Counted from the first letter of the stretch, positions 17,901 through 25,538 are shown. The stretch is 64,000 nt of DNA from Mariniphaga sp041684965 (GCA_041684965.1 JAWLGR010000004.1:176239-240238), one strand, 5' to 3'. The notes: a model not told the origin generated them from the sequence alone. Numbers and translations: made by a program.

Positions 17901-18769
17901 CCAAACATATAAAATACATTTATGAAGGCAAAGAAATAAAAAAATGGAATACACCTCCACCAGAACAAAAATTAATCTTGTTTGAAAGCAAATGGACCAA
18001 GAGTTATTATGATATTGAGGTTACTGAAAAAATAGCCTTAGAAAAAATGCTTACTGAGTATCCTAAAACTATGGAACATCTTATCCCTTTTGAAGAAAAA
18101 GCAAAAAAAAGATATGACAAAGGTGAATTCTGGTGGGAGTTGAGAAACTGTGCGTATTATGATCTTTTTGATAAACCAAAAATAATATTTCCTAATCTTC
18201 AAAACACCAATAAATTTTGCCTGGACGAAAATGGAGTGTTCATAAACGCTCCCGCAGTATTTCTTCCAGTTGCAAGTAAAACATTGCTTTGCGTTTTAAA
18301 TTCCAAAATAGTATGGGATTTTTTGAAATCCATATGTGTTGTACGAAGTGGAGGATATATAGAAGTTAAACCACAGTATTTTGAACAAATCCCAATTCCT
18401 GAAATAACAAATGAAGATATATTTGAGCAAACTGCTGATAAAATAATTGGCAAAGTTTCAGAGCTGCAAAACCTGCAATTCAATTTTATAAAACTCATTC
18501 AAAGCAAATTTGAAATTGAAAGAATAACGCAAAAACTACAAGACTGGCCAAAGCTGGAATTCTCCGGTTTTTTAAATGAACTCAAAAAAGCCAAAGTAAA
18601 GCTCACCCTTTCCGAAGAAGCGGAATGGATGGCATATTTCAACGAACAAAAACAAAAAGCCCTGGCCCTGAAATCAGAAATTGACAAAACCGACCGCGAA
18701 ATTGACGGGATAGTTTATGAGTTGTATGGATTGACGGAGGAGGAAATAAAAATTGTGGAAGGGAAATAA
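14990..18769 (+). CDS. Type IIG-like restriction-methyltransferase with an inserted Y1/HUH (RAYT-like) domain
   Basis: 1259 residues. N-terminal PD-(D/E)XK-type nuclease ('KKADGALL' D88, 'VIELKS' E102-x-K104). The methyltransferase has motif X-like 'FYTPKYITKYIV' (~385), motif I 'CDPACGSGAFLNQ' (~451), 'YGVDINEESVEIAKLSL' (~507) and motif IV 'NPPY' (~782), as in the Eco57I/N6-adenine class, then a TaqI-like target recognition region. Between motif I and NPPY, residues ~570-765 form a REP-associated tyrosine transposase domain: 'AWHVTTATHN', HUH 'GDHAHLII' (H632, H634) and candidate Tyr737 in 'AYINNNRKKH'. The insert is in frame and contains three palindromes. SMEK and RhuM genes follow in an apparent operon. 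Similar genes are 1000-1100 residues without the insert. Cleavage and modification site unknown. Confidence 0.85.
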   Translation: MGLFQQSVLNKYLNEASQTEMKAAYQKLTTYFHNPVIQQNIRDCKEEQWQGGFLTELFVKVFGYTMNPNPDYNLTTEHRNERGAKKADGALLKDGAAVGVIELKSTTTKDLEAIRLQAFDYKANQSKCVYVITSNFEKVRFYIHNTVEFEEFDLFRLTYEHFQLMWLCLAKENLLREIPLQVKEASILKEENVTKKIYVDYSRFKYDLYNDLVANNLNHEIFKDKEEKDIRLLLFKKSQKLLDRFLFILFGEDHGLLPANSISKIIEKWNDDTEWGDSKSLYDIFKQYFTFLNTGRPAKGKRAEIHAYNGGLFLPDAILDSVEVSSEMLNKHTKILTGYDFETEVDVNILGHIFENSLNEIEEVTAELEGEKIDLKKSKRKKDGVFYTPKYITKYIVENTVGKLCEEKRTELELDENEYLKSRKGRTKKKLQELDEKLTAYRDWLLSLTICDPACGSGAFLNQALDFLIREHRYIDELRAKMLDVPMVFTEVENSILENNIYGVDINEESVEIAKLSLWLRTAQKGRKLTTLSNNIKCGNSLIDDPEVAGEKAFNWQTEFPNIFPKKKKKAWHVTTATHNSRYSQRMFDNHVKKGKPVWLSEKEEVIVTETISEIVEKDRLNIIAYNICGDHAHLIITCTEEELPRTIQKIKAMSARACNIAMGRTIPGTRKGEHAPLGESDTETGTPEPAPAHLTSTTEKKGEHAPRGKTQFHLWAEKFDGREITSNEQLENTIAYINNNRKKHQLPEIKALQQIIAGMTCSRKHAFRAKYAGGFDVVIGNPPYVRAERLTQFIDNFRNNFKVFDPASDLFAYFYEKGLDIINNSGLMGYISNTFDKTTAGKVLRNFLSEYASIKKYVDFTQVQIFEGATTYPVIIILNKEWFKNSQFLYKKVPKIQQSKIIDIDNLNSIQVLQHSLNPDSWSFLEKNKALLFEKLNRLPSIREKYGKCFYGVKTALNEAFIVRKEWPVSKHIKYIYEGKEIKKWNTPPPEQKLILFESKWTKSYYDIEVTEKIALEKMLTEYPKTMEHLIPFEEKAKKRYDKGEFWWELRNCAYYDLFDKPKIIFPNLQNTNKFCLDENGVFINAPAVFLPVASKTLLCVLNSKIVWDFLKSICVVRSGGYIEVKPQYFEQIPIPEITNEDIFEQTADKIIGKVSELQNLQFNFIKLIQSKFEIERITQKLQDWPKLEFSGFLNELKKAKVKLTLSEEAEWMAYFNEQKQKALALKSEIDKTDREIDGIVYELYGLTEEEIKIVEGK
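17006..17111 (+). repeat. REP/BIME-like palindromes inside the coding sequence
   Basis: Two perfect 16-bp palindromes GGGGAGCATGCTCCCC (17006-17021 and 17096-17111) flank a third hairpin GCCGGAGC-CT-GCTCCGGC (17050-17067). They lie within the Y1-domain coding region and are translated as 'KGEHAP', 'TPEPAPAH' and 'KGEHAPRG'. RAYT transposases are known to act on REP palindromes, so the position is telling. Confidence 0.8.
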
Positions 18770-18787
18770 AAATTATTTTATGCTCAA

Positions 18788-19222
18788 ATGAACAATCGAG
18801 AACTTAAAATAAAATTAATTTCAGAACAACTTGCAAGATTAGAAATTCAGGTTAGAAATGTAAATGCTCAGAATTTATGTGATTTAAATTCCATTTCCGA
18901 AAACTCAATCTGCGGTATATTAAATTTGATTTTTGGCTATAGGCTAATTAATTTAAACTCGGAAAAATCAAACTATGTAGGTATAGATTTGGCTGATAGT
19001 AGAAATAGGATTTCTGTTCAAATTACATCAGACAAATCGAAAAAGAAGATTCAATATGGCTATCATGGATATCCAACCCTCTATGTCGAATATAATAATA
19101 ATGGTTCACCCGTTGAAAAGAAACTTTATGGACTGATTGGGTTTTATGATTTTGAGAAACCGCAAAAATCGAGAAAGGCTTATTATTTTGGCGAAAAAAA
19201 GAAAAAAATCAAAACAGAATAG
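18788..19222 (+). CDS. SMEK-domain protein (short form)
   Basis: 144 residues. The first ~95 match the SMEK domain pattern: 'LARLEIQVRNVNAQNLCDLN', 'ENSICGILNLIFGYRLINLN', 'GIDLADSRNRISVQITS' and 'KKKIQ'. SMEK domains are normally the N-terminal module of longer defence-associated proteins carrying a nuclease, NTPase or other effector. Here only a ~45-residue basic tail ending 'KKKKIKTE' follows, so the gene is either a stand-alone form or a truncated one. It starts 18 bp after the restriction enzyme and ends 3 bp before rhuM, so the three are probably one operon. Confidence 0.7.
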   Translation: MNNRELKIKLISEQLARLEIQVRNVNAQNLCDLNSISENSICGILNLIFGYRLINLNSEKSNYVGIDLADSRNRISVQITSDKSKKKIQYGYHGYPTLYVEYNNNGSPVEKKLYGLIGFYDFEKPQKSRKAYYFGEKKKKIKTE

Positions 19223-19225
19223 AAA

Positions 19226-20221
19226 ATGAGCAATTCGGAAATTCTATTATATCAAACCGAAGACGGGCAAACCAAAATTGATGTGCGCCTGGAAGAAGAA
19301 ACTGTTTGGCTTTCGCAAGCGCAAATGGGCGAACTGTTTCAGAAAGAACGTTCGGTAATTACCAAACACATAAATAACGTTTTTAAAGAAGGCGAACTGG
19401 AAGATAAAAGTAATGTGCAAATTTTGCACGTTAGTGGTTCCGACCGCCCTGTGAAATTTTATAGCCTTGATGTAATAATTTCGGTAGGTTACCGGGTAAA
19501 AAGTCACCAGGGAACAAAATTCCGGCAATGGGCAACCGCACGTTTAAAAGAATACATTGTGAAAGGTTTTACCATGAACGATGATTTATTAAAACAAGCG
19601 GGCGGCGGAAATTACTTCGATGAATTACTGGCACGCATCCGGGATATTCGCTCGTCTGAAAAAGTATTTTGGAGAAAAGTGCTTGACATTTATGCCACCA
19701 GTATCGATTACGACCCTTCGCTGGAAATGTCTGTATTATTTTTTAAAACCGTACAGAATAAAATGCACTGGGCAGCACAGGGACATACCGCTGCCGAAAT
19801 TATTTACAAACGGGTAGATTCGGGAAAGCCTCATTTGGGACTGAGCAATTTTAAAGGGAAAAAACCAACAAAACAAGAAACAACAATTGCCAAAAATTAC
19901 GTCAACGAAAAGGAACTTGATATTTTAAACCGGATTGTTACTGCATACCTCGAACTTGCCGAAATCCAGGCACTCAACCAGGAGCCAATGTATATGAAAG
20001 ACTGGATTGAGCAGCTTGACTCATTCCTGAAAATAACAAGAAAGGAAATACTGAACCACTCTGGAAAAATTAGTCATGAGCAAGCTTTACAAAAAGCACA
20101 GGTGGAATATGAGAAATATAAAGAGTTAACGCAAAATGAGTTGTCGGAAGTTGAAAAGCATTTTTTGGAACAAATAACAGATACAACAAAAAAATTGAAA
20201 AACAAAAAAGGGAAAAAATGA
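19226..20221 (+). CDS. RhuM family protein
   Basis: 331 residues, full family length. Characteristic start 'ILLYQTEDGQTKIDVRLEEE', winged-helix-like 'VWLSQAQMGELFQKERSVIT', then 'WATARLKEYIVKGFTMND', 'FDELLARIRDIRSSEKVFWR' and 'NVNE'-like 'KNYVNEKELDILNRIV'. RhuM was named from Salmonella SPI-3 and is frequent in bacterial defence islands and next to restriction systems. Biochemical role unknown; the N-terminal part looks DNA-binding and the C-terminus is a charged coiled coil. It is the third gene of the RM-SMEK-RhuM run. A fragment of another allele lies at 13998. Confidence 0.85.
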   Translation: MSNSEILLYQTEDGQTKIDVRLEEETVWLSQAQMGELFQKERSVITKHINNVFKEGELEDKSNVQILHVSGSDRPVKFYSLDVIISVGYRVKSHQGTKFRQWATARLKEYIVKGFTMNDDLLKQAGGGNYFDELLARIRDIRSSEKVFWRKVLDIYATSIDYDPSLEMSVLFFKTVQNKMHWAAQGHTAAEIIYKRVDSGKPHLGLSNFKGKKPTKQETTIAKNYVNEKELDILNRIVTAYLELAEIQALNQEPMYMKDWIEQLDSFLKITRKEILNHSGKISHEQALQKAQVEYEKYKELTQNELSEVEKHFLEQITDTTKKLKNKKGKK

Positions 20222-20254
20222 AGCCACCGCACTCCATCCCTTCGCTGCAAGGCA

Positions 20255-20319
20255 TCCCGAGGCTTCGGGAGCAAAACGCGCAAAGCCAACGCTAAAACCA
20301 TCCCGAAAGCTTTCGGGAT
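20255..20319. repeat. REP-like palindromes downstream of rhuM
   Basis: TCCCGA-GGCT-TCGGGA (20255-20270) and a perfect 20-bp palindrome ATCCCGAAAGCTTTCGGGAT (20300-20319). Same TCCCGA/TCGGGA family as 5670-5687. They may also act as a weak terminator for the operon. Confidence 0.65.
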
Positions 20320-20490
20320 TGCCAAAGAGCCTTTCAGCCCGTCCCGCTCCGAAGCTGACACAAAACAACTGGAACATTTCTTTGTAATGCACATTTTTTA
20401 GTAATCAGGAATGCACAAAAAATGGCAACATCCATGCCCAATATACAAGCATTACTAACAACCACGACCAATAATTCCAATAATTTTTGT

Positions 20491-20702
20491 ACAGAGTTTG
20501 GATGTTTATTAAAGTTATAGATACATGTGCAGGTTTGTCCAAAAAACTCCAACTTTTTTTGGAATCAGTCGGACACAAGTTGACACTTCCGTGCTTTCTT
20601 GCGGTAATGGGGAAAAACATCTACCAGGTCAAGTGCAAAATCTTGCTGAAAACCTATGCCATCGAGCAAAGCGGACAGCAGTTCCTGCCGAAAGCGGACA
20701 CC
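20491..20702 (+). repeat. rhuM-downstream repeat block, copy B
   Basis: Partner of 14191-14358 in direct orientation, 6.3 kb away, so the two bracket the RM-SMEK-RhuM operon. It contains AAAAAACTCCAACTTTTTTT, CAGTCGGACACAAGTTGACA and several GCGGACA repeats. Between 20320 and 20490 nothing else is recognised. Confidence 0.65.
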
Positions 20703-20769
20703 GGTTCCTGTTCAGAATGGTAATTTCTGTTTTTGGTAAGTACATGCCTTTCAAGAACTCGCCGGACCA

Positions 20770-20870
20770 CCAATTCCATCTAGCTCTATCAAATTTCTGC
20801 CCCAAAGCATCATATGTTTAGTAATTCTTTTTTACCTTGCCTCTTAAAATTTATCTGAACCACATGAACT
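20770..20870 (+). repeat. R1 inter-gene repeat, copy c
   Basis: AAATTTCTGCCCCAAAGCAT, CATATGTTTAGTAATTC, TTTTTTACCTTGC and CTGAACCACATGAA. It lies ~100 bp before the broken GNAT gene. Confidence 0.75.
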
Positions 20871-20935
20871 GCCGGTAATCCGGAACAATCCTGCGGAAAG
20901 TATAACCTGACAAATCAGGAAACAACAGAGATACG

Positions 20936-21374
20936 ATGCGAATAGAAAAAATTATCGATAATAAGAAGCAGTTCCTTGACTTATTGTTATTGGCGGACGA
21001 ACAGGAAAATATGATATACAAGTATTTGCCTGGTGGAGACTTGTTTGCTTTATATGACCATTATTTGAAAAGTGCGTTGTAGTGCCAGTAAACAGAGAAA
21101 CCTGCGAGTTGAAAAACATAGCGACATACGGTAAATATCAAGGCAAAGGGTACGGAAGAGTATTAATAAATTTCATTTCTGATTTCTACAAAGGCGACTA
21201 CAAAACAATGCTTGTCGGGACAGGCGAAACGCCGGGGATATTGTCGTTTTATGAAGGTTGTGAATTTAAAAAGTCACATCGGGTTAAGAATTTTTTTACA
21301 GATAATTACGACCACTCCATGTTTGACGCGACATTCAACTTGTTGATATGTTATATCTTAAAAAGAATTTATAG
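20936..21374 (+). pseudogene. GNAT acetyltransferase, two frameshifts
   Basis: The reading starts 'MRIEKIIDNKKQFLDLLLLA' and breaks at a stop near 21080. It then continues in the next frame with 'VVVPVNRETCELKNIATYGK', the acetyl-CoA loop 'YQGKGYGRVLINF', 'VGTGETPGILSFYEGCEFKK' and 'DNYDHSMFDA'. A second shift near 21330 restores the expected C-terminus 'QLVDMLYLKKNL' and a stop at 21372. The parts together give a complete ~145-residue single-domain GNAT, so this is a recently broken gene. The middle frame stays open into the following methyltransferase, creating an apparent fusion that is probably not real. Confidence 0.8.
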
Positions 21375-21408
21375 GAATTTAAGACTGTACAAAAAAATAT
21401 ATAGCAAT

Positions 21409-22170
21409 ATGAAACAGTGGTACGAAACATTATTTGAAAATTACGGTGAGAAATACGACAATGAATCTTTTGCACAAGGTACAATTGGCGAGTGTGATTT
21501 TATTGAGAAAGAAATTAATCATAATAAAAAACTAAAAATCATAGATATAGGATGTGGTACTGGTCGCCATGCCATTGAATTATCAAAGAGAGGCTATTCA
21601 ATGACAGGCATTGATTTGTCGGAGTCCTTAATTGAAAAAGCAAGAGAAAAAGCAAAACAAAACGGATTGCAGATCGATTTTTTAAAACATGATGCCCGTA
21701 ATCTGCCGTTTGATAAAAAATTTGATGTTGCAATAATGATGTGCGAAGGCGGTTTCCCATTAATGGAAACAGATGAAATGAATTACGAAATTCTCAAAAA
21801 TGTTTCTCAATCATTGAAGAGAAATGCAAAATTTATTTTTACAACCCTTAATGGTTTATTTCCAATATTCAATTCTATCGAAGAATTTTGTTCCTCAAAT
21901 ACCGATGACGGAAATGCTACATATCACAAAAACACTTTTGATTTAATGACATTCAGAGATTACAACATAACGAAAGTTGAAGATGATAATGGGATAGAAA
22001 AAGAACTCGAATGTAACGAAAGATATTACATCCCATCGGAGATTACATGGTTATTGAAAACGCTTGGATTCACAAAAATTGAAATTTTTGGAGCAAAACT
22101 CGGAGCTTTTTCCCGAGAAGATAAATTAACAACGAATGATTTTGAAATGTTAGTGATTGCAGAAAGATAA
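21409..22170 (+). CDS. Class I SAM-dependent methyltransferase
   Basis: About 253 residues from the ATG at 21409, which gives the family-typical start 'MKQWYETLFENYGEKYDNE'. Motif I is 'IIDIGCGTGRHAIELSKRG', followed by 'MTGIDLSESLIEKAREKAK', 'HDARNLPFDKKFDVAIMM' and 'EITWLLKTLGFTKIEIFG'. It belongs to the Methyltransf_25-like small-molecule methyltransferases; substrate unknown. The longer frame beginning at 21082 includes the remains of the broken GNAT gene and should not be used as the start. It stands alone on the + strand, followed by a relic MDR gene end and an R2 element. Confidence 0.85.
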   Translation: MKQWYETLFENYGEKYDNESFAQGTIGECDFIEKEINHNKKLKIIDIGCGTGRHAIELSKRGYSMTGIDLSESLIEKAREKAKQNGLQIDFLKHDARNLPFDKKFDVAIMMCEGGFPLMETDEMNYEILKNVSQSLKRNAKFIFTTLNGLFPIFNSIEEFCSSNTDDGNATYHKNTFDLMTFRDYNITKVEDDNGIEKELECNERYYIPSEITWLLKTLGFTKIEIFGAKLGAFSREDKLTTNDFEMLVIAER

Positions 22171-22195
22171 AATGCACGAACGCACAACAGCCGAT

Positions 22196-22260
22196 GTAAT
22201 GGCAGAACAAAAAACAGGAAACGTTTTAATTGAAATATAGAAAATGAGAGCAGTCTGTCC
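22196..22260 (+). pseudogene. Relic 3' end of the MDR oxidoreductase gene
   Basis: 61 of 65 bases match 8131-8195. It encodes the same C-terminus 'QKTGNVLIE' plus stop and continues identically into 'GAGAGCAGTCTGTCC' and the R2 element. No other part of the MDR gene is present, so only the gene's tail and its downstream module were copied or left behind. Confidence 0.85.
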
Positions 22261-22297
22261 GAAAGCATCAGTAATTAAATTTATTATGATGCTACCA

Positions 22298-22332
22298 GCC
22301 CTGAATCGGAGCCCAGGGGTGCAGCGGTTTCC
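22298..22332 (+). repeat. R2 inter-gene repeat, copy c
   Basis: CCAGCCCTGAATCGGAGCCC followed by GGGTGCAGCGGTTTCC. It is preceded by a hairpin AGCATCA...TGATGCT (22264-22295). Confidence 0.75.
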
Positions 22333-22352
22333 CTTCCCGACTAGGTAATTCA

Positions 22353-22723
22353 GACAGGTCGGCCGGTTCAAAAAGGACAGTGATTCTTTCTGAAAACGTA
22401 CACTTTTCAAATCATCATTTATTTTCACCCGGTCTACAGACCGTTCTGTCCCGAAAATCGGTTACCTGCCCTGAATATAAAATTGTACGGGTGGCATAAA
22501 TTGAACCGAAAATTCTCATGCCATTTTATTAAATAAAGTTACAGTTTGAATCGAAATCACGAACACAAATAACTCCGAAATCACTGGCATAAATCAAACC
22601 GAAATAGCCACTCAGCCGGGTGTTGATCCAGTACGTTCGCTTAAATGAACGGGAAGGCTTTTTAAACAAAAGGGCCACATGCAACAACTGTAATGCCCTG
22701 CCCTGAAACGAACAGAGAATAAT
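22353..22723 (+). repeat. Inter-gene block with IS21-end-like short repeats, copy 2
   Basis: Direct repeat of 14378-14726. The first ~190 bp is nearly identical. It carries TTGAACCGAAA, TTGAATCGAAA and CAAACCGAAA at spaced positions. It ends in R1 copy d. Confidence 0.75.
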
Positions 22724-22820
22724 AACAACCAGCCGCCCGCAAAATTCTTTCCCAAAGCATCATATGTTTACTAATTCTTTTTTATCTTGCCCCTGAAATT
22801 ATAACTGAACCACATGAATA
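22724..22820 (+). repeat. R1 inter-gene repeat, copy d
   Basis: CAACCAGCCGCCCGCAAAAT, CCCAAAGCATCATATG, TAATTCTTTTTTATCTTG, CTGAACCACATGAA. The start codon of the SusD mosaic gene is 73 bp downstream. Confidence 0.8.
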
Positions 22821-22892
22821 CGAAAAAAGAACCTGTGAAAATCACCCCCTTGCATCCAGAAGTAAATTTTTAAAAACTAAAAATTACTAATT

Positions 22893-25538
22893 ATGAAAAA
22901 ACTATCCTTCTTATTTGTCCTAATTTATATGACAACAAGTAACCTCAATGCTCAAGACATTGTATTTACTTTTAATGCCAGAGATGCTATAAATACAATT
23001 GACAGTATTAAAGCTACTAAAGTAGAAACTGGAGAAACTGCGTTTGTTGAAGGTTCAAACACAATTAATATGAGTTCGTTCACTACAGGAACCAAATTAA
23101 TTCCAACCAATTCTGAGGAAATAAGTATTTATCCTAATCCCTTTGAAAACTATACTCAACTCATATTTCATTCATATCAAAATGATAATATTAAAGTTTC
23201 TTTAATCAATGCAGCAGGACAGATTGTTGCCGAAAAAAATCAAAATATAACTTCTGGTATCCATCAGTTTAATATTTCCACTAACAACAATGGACTTTAC
23301 ATTTTAAATATCGCAGGTACTCAGACCAATTTATCACAAAAAATAATTTCTACAAAAAACAACCAATCTCAAAACAAAATTGAATATAATGGATATTCTT
23401 CAATTCCTCCAATAGAAAAATCAGCAAAAGCTGAAGGAGGTGAAATAATTCACTTTTATGTATACTCCGGCGATAATATCACCAAAATTGTTGATTCTCC
23501 GACTGAATCAAAAACTTATGAAGTTGAATTTTACGAATGTAAGGATACAGATGGGAAGTCTTATCCAATTGTTCAAATTGGAGACCAATGGTGGATGGCG
23601 GAGAATAATGCTTATTTACCTGAAGTTTTTCCTGTATCGGATTTCTCCAAAGAAAAACGATATTATGTTTATGACTATAGTAGAACGAATGTATCAATAG
23701 CAAAATTGAATACTAATTATAAAAATCATGGTGTATTGTATAACTGGTCTGCCGCCAAAGAATCTTGCCCAACTGGTTGGCATCTGCCAACAAAAGAGGA
23801 ATGGTCTGATTTATATTACGTGGTCGGTGGAAATATTTCAGGTTACAAGTTAAAATCGAATTCAGGATGGAATGATAATGGCAATGGTATTAACGAATAT
23901 GGTTTTGAAGCATTGCCCTCAGGTATGTATGCTTGGGATGGTTCTCAAACAGCACAATTGGTTTTTATGGGTATGGGAGATTATGGTGCTTTTTGGTCAG
24001 GTACGTCAATAAATAATGATGCAACTTACACAGGATTTTCATATAATTCAGAATCAGGATTTTTTGCAGAAACTGAATTTTTAGAGTATGGTTTTAGTGT
24101 TCGTTGTGTAAAATCATTTAAAGATGACGCAACAAATCCTGATGAAAACAAAAAACTTACCCAGGAAGAATACATGGATATTATCAATAATGCTTCTATT
24201 GGACAAAAAGGCAGCTATTTTATTAATATGCTTAAGAATGCCACTATTCAGTTTAACGACAGCAGCAAATTGACAATGTTTGTAATTGTAGATAATCCAT
24301 ATATTAAAGATGTAATTACACACGAGGAATCTTATCTAAAAAATCATATAGTAAAAGGTACATACCATTTAAAAGATTTTGGAGCAAACACTGAGTTAAC
24401 AGCAATAAATGGGGAAAAAATTACAATAAAAAATGTTAACCCGGAAACTAAATTCTACTACGTTAACAATGCATCTTCCTGTGAAATGGAAGAAGTTGAG
24501 ATAAATGGAAACATTGTACATTATATATATGCCCCTATTTTAACCGGAGAATCAGATTATGATGAATATTTTAAGCAAACTAAAGAAAAATTTGCTGAAT
24601 TTATTGAGTATTCAAACTATTTCGATGCAGTTTTAACTAATATATCAGACGGAATCAATTCTTCCTGGGAGCAAATTGGAAATCACACATTTTCAGCAGA
24701 TAATGAAATTATTGAAAAACTCTGGATTGATGCTTATTATTTACTTTACAGAATGATTAATTTGAAAATTTATAATCAGGAATCTGATTCTGATGTTTTT
24801 GCTGAAAATAGCTTATTACAATCAGCAGTGACTTCAGTCCTACTGAATTATTTTGGAGGAATCCCAATATACCAAGATCCATCTCAATTTAATGATCAGA
24901 CTTCAAGAGCTTCAGTAGAAGAAGTTTTTCACTGGACAATTCATAGTACAGAACAGGCTGATTCCTGGACAAATAATATTGCCCTAAAAAATGCTGCAAA
25001 GGCAATCAAATCAAGAGTTCTTATTCAATTAGAAAATTTCCCCCAATATACAGAAGCAGCTATTTTATGTGAGAGCATTATTAATTCTGGATTATATTCT
25101 TTGGAAAGCGATAGTGCAAATATTTACTCAGCTCAAAGTACAGAGAATATATACTTTTTAAATAATCCACAAAAAATAAGTTCCGATATTTCAACACAAA
25201 AAAGTGTTTTGCCAATTTGCAGAATTAGTGAAAGTTATTTAAAAGTTAGTTTTTGTCGAATGAAAGAGGGACGTTTGGGAGAAGCAATGGACCACTTAAA
25301 ATATTATCAGGAAATGAAAGGTTATGAGGTTTCAGAGTTTGATCCATCTGTACTAAACGAAAAACTTAAAGAATATTGGCTTTCTGAATTCACTTTTGAG
25401 GGATTAAGATTTGCTACACTAAAGAAATTCGAAATAACAGGTGAAATTTTGGAAATACCTGAACACATGAAACTTCTGCCTATCCCATTGAAAGAATTAA
25501 ATTACAATCCAAATATTTTCCAAAACCCCGGTTATTAA
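22893..25538 (+). CDS. Mosaic secreted protein: T9SS-like module, FISUMP domain and SusD-like C-terminus
   Basis: 881 residues. Signal peptide ('LIYMTTSNLNAQ'). A Por-sorting-like module sits internally at ~80-155 ('ISIYPNPFENYTQLIF', 'NGLYILNIAG') instead of at the C-terminus. A FISUMP domain spans ~212-410 ('CKDTDGKSYPIVQIGDQWWM', 'CPTGWHLPTKEEWSDL', 'GFSVRCVKS'). A fasciclin-like stretch ('LKNATIQFNDSSKLTMFVI', 'NHIVKGTYHL') covers ~425-530. The last ~330 residues look like SusD/RagB ('NYFGGIPIY', 'AAKAIKSRVLIQL', 'LLPIPLKELNYNP', 'QNPGY'). SusD proteins bind glycans beside a TonB receptor, but no such receptor is adjacent. The protein appears to be an unusual domain shuffle. Confidence 0.75.
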   Translation: MKKLSFLFVLIYMTTSNLNAQDIVFTFNARDAINTIDSIKATKVETGETAFVEGSNTINMSSFTTGTKLIPTNSEEISIYPNPFENYTQLIFHSYQNDNIKVSLINAAGQIVAEKNQNITSGIHQFNISTNNNGLYILNIAGTQTNLSQKIISTKNNQSQNKIEYNGYSSIPPIEKSAKAEGGEIIHFYVYSGDNITKIVDSPTESKTYEVEFYECKDTDGKSYPIVQIGDQWWMAENNAYLPEVFPVSDFSKEKRYYVYDYSRTNVSIAKLNTNYKNHGVLYNWSAAKESCPTGWHLPTKEEWSDLYYVVGGNISGYKLKSNSGWNDNGNGINEYGFEALPSGMYAWDGSQTAQLVFMGMGDYGAFWSGTSINNDATYTGFSYNSESGFFAETEFLEYGFSVRCVKSFKDDATNPDENKKLTQEEYMDIINNASIGQKGSYFINMLKNATIQFNDSSKLTMFVIVDNPYIKDVITHEESYLKNHIVKGTYHLKDFGANTELTAINGEKITIKNVNPETKFYYVNNASSCEMEEVEINGNIVHYIYAPILTGESDYDEYFKQTKEKFAEFIEYSNYFDAVLTNISDGINSSWEQIGNHTFSADNEIIEKLWIDAYYLLYRMINLKIYNQESDSDVFAENSLLQSAVTSVLLNYFGGIPIYQDPSQFNDQTSRASVEEVFHWTIHSTEQADSWTNNIALKNAAKAIKSRVLIQLENFPQYTEAAILCESIINSGLYSLESDSANIYSAQSTENIYFLNNPQKISSDISTQKSVLPICRISESYLKVSFCRMKEGRLGEAMDHLKYYQEMKGYEVSEFDPSVLNEKLKEYWLSEFTFEGLRFATLKKFEITGEILEIPEHMKLLPIPLKELNYNPNIFQNPGY

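Noticed and set aside
14990..18769. BREX PglX
   Set aside because: It has an N-terminal PD-(D/E)XK-like nuclease and no brxA/B/C/pglZ genes nearby; a type IIG-like enzyme fits better.
21082..22170. GNAT-methyltransferase fusion protein
   Set aside because: The first part is the middle of a GNAT gene with frameshifts at both ends; the methyltransferase has its own family-typical ATG at 21409.
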